DNA of 7,359 bases, taken from the NCBI GenBank assembly GCA_012841735.1, contig DUUE01000086.1:1-7359 (forward strand), written 5' to 3'. Below are positions 5,495-7,359 of the stretch, piece after piece (within the stretch, counting starts at the first letter, position 1; the number at the start of each line of letters is the position of its first letter). The notes below the pieces were generated by a model. That model was given only the letters and a program-made list of their open reading frames with translations, had not been told where the DNA came from and did not search any database. This stretch comes from Bacillota bacterium. Its GTDB lineage: Bacteria > Bacillota > Dethiobacteria > Dethiobacterales > Dethiobacteraceae. Position numbers and translations under genes: made by a program.

Positions 5495-6265
5495 ATGAAA
5501 AAAATACTTGCAGTATTGCTGATTGTTGTTGTCTTTGCCGCCGTCTTCAGCGGCTGCGGCAAGAAAAAGGAAGGAACATTTACTGTCGGCTTTGACCAGA
5601 ACTTTCCTCCCATGGGTTTTGTGGGCGACGACGGCAAGCATGTCGGGTTTGACCTGGACCTGGCGGCCGAGGTAGCCAAGCGCCTGAACATGGAACTGGT
5701 TCTGCAGCCCATTGCCTGGGATGCAAAAGACAAAGAACTGGAATCGGGCAATGTCGACTGCGTCTGGAACGGTTTTACCATGAACGGCCGGGAGGAACTC
5801 TATACCTGGACAGAGCCTTATATGGACAATGAACAGGTAATTGTGGTCCGCAAAGACTCAGGCATTACAACACTGGCTGATCTGGCAGGCAAAGTGGTGG
5901 CCGCCCAGATTGATTCCAGCGCACAGTACGCCCTGGAAGACAAGCCGGAACTGACCAGTACTTTTGCCGACCTGGTGATAACGGACAATTATGAAACCGC
6001 CCTCATGGACCTGGAAGCGGGAGCCGTTGATGCGGTGGCCATGGATGAAATCGTAGCCAACTATAAGATTGAGAAAAGAGGCGGCAATTTCGCTGTGCTG
6101 GAAGAATCAATTGCTTCCGAACAATATGGCGTTGGATTTTTACTGGGCAATACCGAACTGCGGGACAAAGTCCAGGAAAAACTGGAAGAAATGGCCGCCG
6201 ACGGGACAATGGCAAAGATTTCAAAAGAATGGTTTGGCAAAGATATCACAACCCTGGGAAAATAG
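5495..6265 (+). CDS. Amino-acid ABC transporter substrate-binding lipoprotein (SBP family 3)
   Basis: This 256-residue lipoprotein captures the ligand outside the membrane and delivers it to the permease encoded next. It has a classic lipoprotein signal: MKK, a hydrophobic stretch (4-18) and the lipobox FSGC with the lipidated cysteine at C21. The family 3 signature GFDLDLAAEVAKRL is at 51-64. WNGFTMNGREELYTWTEPY (91-109) is the region that usually holds the carboxylate-binding arginine (R99 here), and VDAVAMDEI (178-186) supplies the acidic residues (D183 or nearby E) that usually bind the ligand amino group. An amino acid, probably polar, is therefore the likely ligand; the exact one cannot be read. 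The start at 5495 follows AAGGGGG (5477-5483). It is the first gene of a binding protein-permease-ATPase operon and is followed by a long hairpin. Confidence 0.9.
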   Translation: MKKILAVLLIVVVFAAVFSGCGKKKEGTFTVGFDQNFPPMGFVGDDGKHVGFDLDLAAEVAKRLNMELVLQPIAWDAKDKELESGNVDCVWNGFTMNGREELYTWTEPYMDNEQVIVVRKDSGITTLADLAGKVVAAQIDSSAQYALEDKPELTSTFADLVITDNYETALMDLEAGAVDAVAMDEIVANYKIEKRGGNFAVLEESIASEQYGVGFLLGNTELRDKVQEKLEEMAADGTMAKISKEWFGKDITTLGK

Positions 6266-6282
6266 TATTGACGGTGGACACG

Positions 6283-6320
6283 GCAAAGAAAGGGCTGTCC
6301 CGGGATGGCCCTTTCTTTGC
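6283..6320 (+). promoter_or_regulatory. Long intercistronic hairpin between binding-protein and permease genes
   Basis: A perfect 13-bp inverted repeat (GCAAAGAAAGGGC at 6283-6295 against 6308-6320) can be extended inward by two G-U pairs and two Watson-Crick pairs to a CCGG tetraloop. No U-run follows, so it is not a standard terminator. It sits 17 bases after the binding-protein stop and 14 bases before the permease ribosome binding site. It could stabilise the upstream mRNA end or reduce read-through, so that more binding protein than membrane subunit is made. Confidence 0.7.
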
Positions 6321-6334
6321 GCGTTATGAACGAT

Positions 6335-6340
6335 GGAGGT
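6335..6340 (+). promoter_or_regulatory. Ribosome binding site that fixes the permease start at 6348
   Basis: GGAGGT ends seven bases before ATG at 6348. The in-frame ATG at 6333 overlaps this site and has no ribosome binding site of its own, so the shorter protein is preferred. Confidence 0.8.
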
Positions 6341-6347
6341 AGCTCCC

Positions 6348-6998
6348 ATGGCATTTTCTTTACTGGTGACAAAGCTGGCCGAGGGTCTGCTCGTGGCCAT
6401 AGCCATTTTTGCCCTGACACTGCTTTTTTCCCTGCCCCTCGGCCTGCTGGTGGCTTTTGGCCGCATGTCCAGAAACTTTCTGCTCCGCAATCTTATCAAG
6501 TTGTACATTTCCATCATGCGCGGTACACCGCTGGTACTGCAATTAATGGTTGTTTACTTCGGGCCTTATTTTCTTTTTCGCATCAACATCTCACACGGTT
6601 ATCGTTTTGTTGCCACCATTATTGGTTTTTCCCTGAATTATGCAGCATATTTCGCCGAAATTTACCGTGGTGGCATTATGTCCATGCCGGCCGGGCAGTA
6701 TGAAGCGGCCCAGGTGCTCGGCTACAGCAAAGCACAGACCTTCGTGCGCATCATTTTCCCCCAGGTGGTAAAACGCATCCTGCCCGCCGTCACCAATGAA
6801 GTGATCACCCTGGTCAAAGACACGGCACTGGCTTTTGCCATCTCTGTCCCTGAAATGTTTACAGCCGCCAAAGCCATTGCGGCGGCGCAGGGTAAAATGC
6901 TGCCTTTTGTTGTCGCCGGCGTTTTTTATTACATCTTCAATATTGTGGTTGCCTTTGCCATGGAAGCGGTGGAGAAACGCTTAAGTTATTACCAGTAG
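6348..6998 (+). CDS. Amino-acid ABC transporter permease (His/Glu/Gln/Arg family)
   Basis: The 216-residue membrane subunit is of the HEQRo type, usual length for the family. Hydrophobic segments are at about 13-37, 62-80, 87-105, 155-175 and 184-206. The family hallmark RGTPLVLQ is at 58-65, and the EAA loop that docks to the ATPase runs QYEAAQVLGYSKAQTFVRII then FPQ (118-140) with the invariant glycine at G125. DTALAF (158-163) is also typical. With only one permease gene visible it would act as a homodimer, although a second permease could lie beyond the window. It follows the binding-protein gene after an 82-base gap holding the long hairpin. The next gene starts eight bases after its stop. 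Confidence 0.92.
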   Translation: MAFSLLVTKLAEGLLVAIAIFALTLLFSLPLGLLVAFGRMSRNFLLRNLIKLYISIMRGTPLVLQLMVVYFGPYFLFRINISHGYRFVATIIGFSLNYAAYFAEIYRGGIMSMPAGQYEAAQVLGYSKAQTFVRIIFPQVVKRILPAVTNEVITLVKDTALAFAISVPEMFTAAKAIAAAQGKMLPFVVAGVFYYIFNIVVAFAMEAVEKRLSYYQ

Positions 6999-7006
6999 GT
7001 GAAAAA

Positions 7007-7359
7007 ATGAAAATCCTGGAGATAAAAAACCTCAAGAAAAGTTTTGACGGCCTGGAAGTGCTGCGCGATGTTTCCCTGGAGGTCCGTGAAGGGCAGGTAG
7101 TGGCCGTCATTGGTCCTTCCGGCTCGGGCAAATCCACCCTGCTGCGCTGCGCCACATTTCTGGAAACCATTGACGGCGGCGAACTGATTTACCTGGGCGA
7201 AAAAGCGGCAACGACCGGCCCGGAAGGAAAGGCTGTTTATGCGCCGCCGGCGGACCTGCGCAGAATCCGGCGCTATGTCGGCCTGGTGTTTCAGAATTTT
7301 AACCTATTCCCCCATTTTTCCGTCATTAAAAATGTGACCGACGCGCTCATTAGCGTCCA
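7007..7359 (+). CDS. Amino-acid ABC transporter ATP-binding protein (GlnQ-like), 3' partial
   Basis: The cytoplasmic ATPase powers import through the permease encoded upstream. Only the first 117 residues are in the window; the frame is open to the right edge. Walker A is GPSGSGKST (36-44) and the Q-loop is VFQNFNLFPH (94-103, Q96), the form typical of polar amino-acid importers. The A-loop aromatic may be F13. Between the strand around 57-64 and RRYVGLVFQ (88-96) there is a segment of roughly 20 residues (66-86, rich in G, A and P) that is longer than in E. coli GlnQ. The signature motif, Walker B and H-loop lie beyond the edge. The start at 7007 follows TAGGTGA (6996-7002), which overlaps the permease stop codon and suggests translational coupling. 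Confidence 0.93.
   Translation, partial: MKILEIKNLKKSFDGLEVLRDVSLEVREGQVVAVIGPSGSGKSTLLRCATFLETIDGGELIYLGEKAATTGPEGKAVYAPPADLRRIRRYVGLVFQNFNLFPHFSVIKNVTDALISV

Overview
The window reads as chromosomal DNA of an anaerobic, Gram-positive-type bacterium, most likely Bacillota of the class Clostridia (or a relative). The grounds are strong AGGAGG/GGTGA-type ribosome binding sites, a lipoprotein-anchored solute-binding protein, a VanY/LdcB-type peptidoglycan carboxypeptidase, and a pair of proteins related to the oxygen-sensitive 2-hydroxyacyl-CoA dehydratases and their activases. Base composition is moderate. I cannot name a genus. There are no RNA genes, mobile elements, CRISPR arrays or phage genes. 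All recognised genes are intact except the two cut by the window edges.

Layout. (1) 1-585, plus strand: the 3' part of a D,D/L,D-carboxypeptidase of family M15B, cut at the left edge. It ends in a perfect 9-bp hairpin terminator that also serves the genes converging from the right. (2) 1953-635, minus strand: a two-gene unit. A hexapeptide-repeat acetyltransferase comes first, then an unusual two-domain protein in which a HIT nucleotide hydrolase is joined to a MazG-like (COG4997-type) NTP pyrophosphohydrolase. (3) 1954-2292: a 339-bp divergent intergenic region with one candidate promoter in each direction. (4) 2293-4324, plus strand: two overlapping genes of the dehydratase/activase-related families COG3580 (DUF2229) and COG3581. 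They lack the ATPase activator (COG1924) that usually accompanies or is fused to them. (5) 4412-5391: a single-gene unit for a formate/nitrite-type (FNT) channel, with a very good extended -10 promoter and a strong terminator. (6) 5424-7359: an amino-acid ABC transporter operon of lipoprotein binding protein, permease and ATPase (cut at the right edge). It has a palindrome-like repeat in its promoter region and a large hairpin between the first two genes.

The genes form four or five independent units rather than one pathway. The parts most worth follow-up are the HIT-pyrophosphohydrolase fusion and the COG3580/COG3581 pair without an activator. The latter is a cysteine-rich, probably iron-sulfur system whose substrate is not known.
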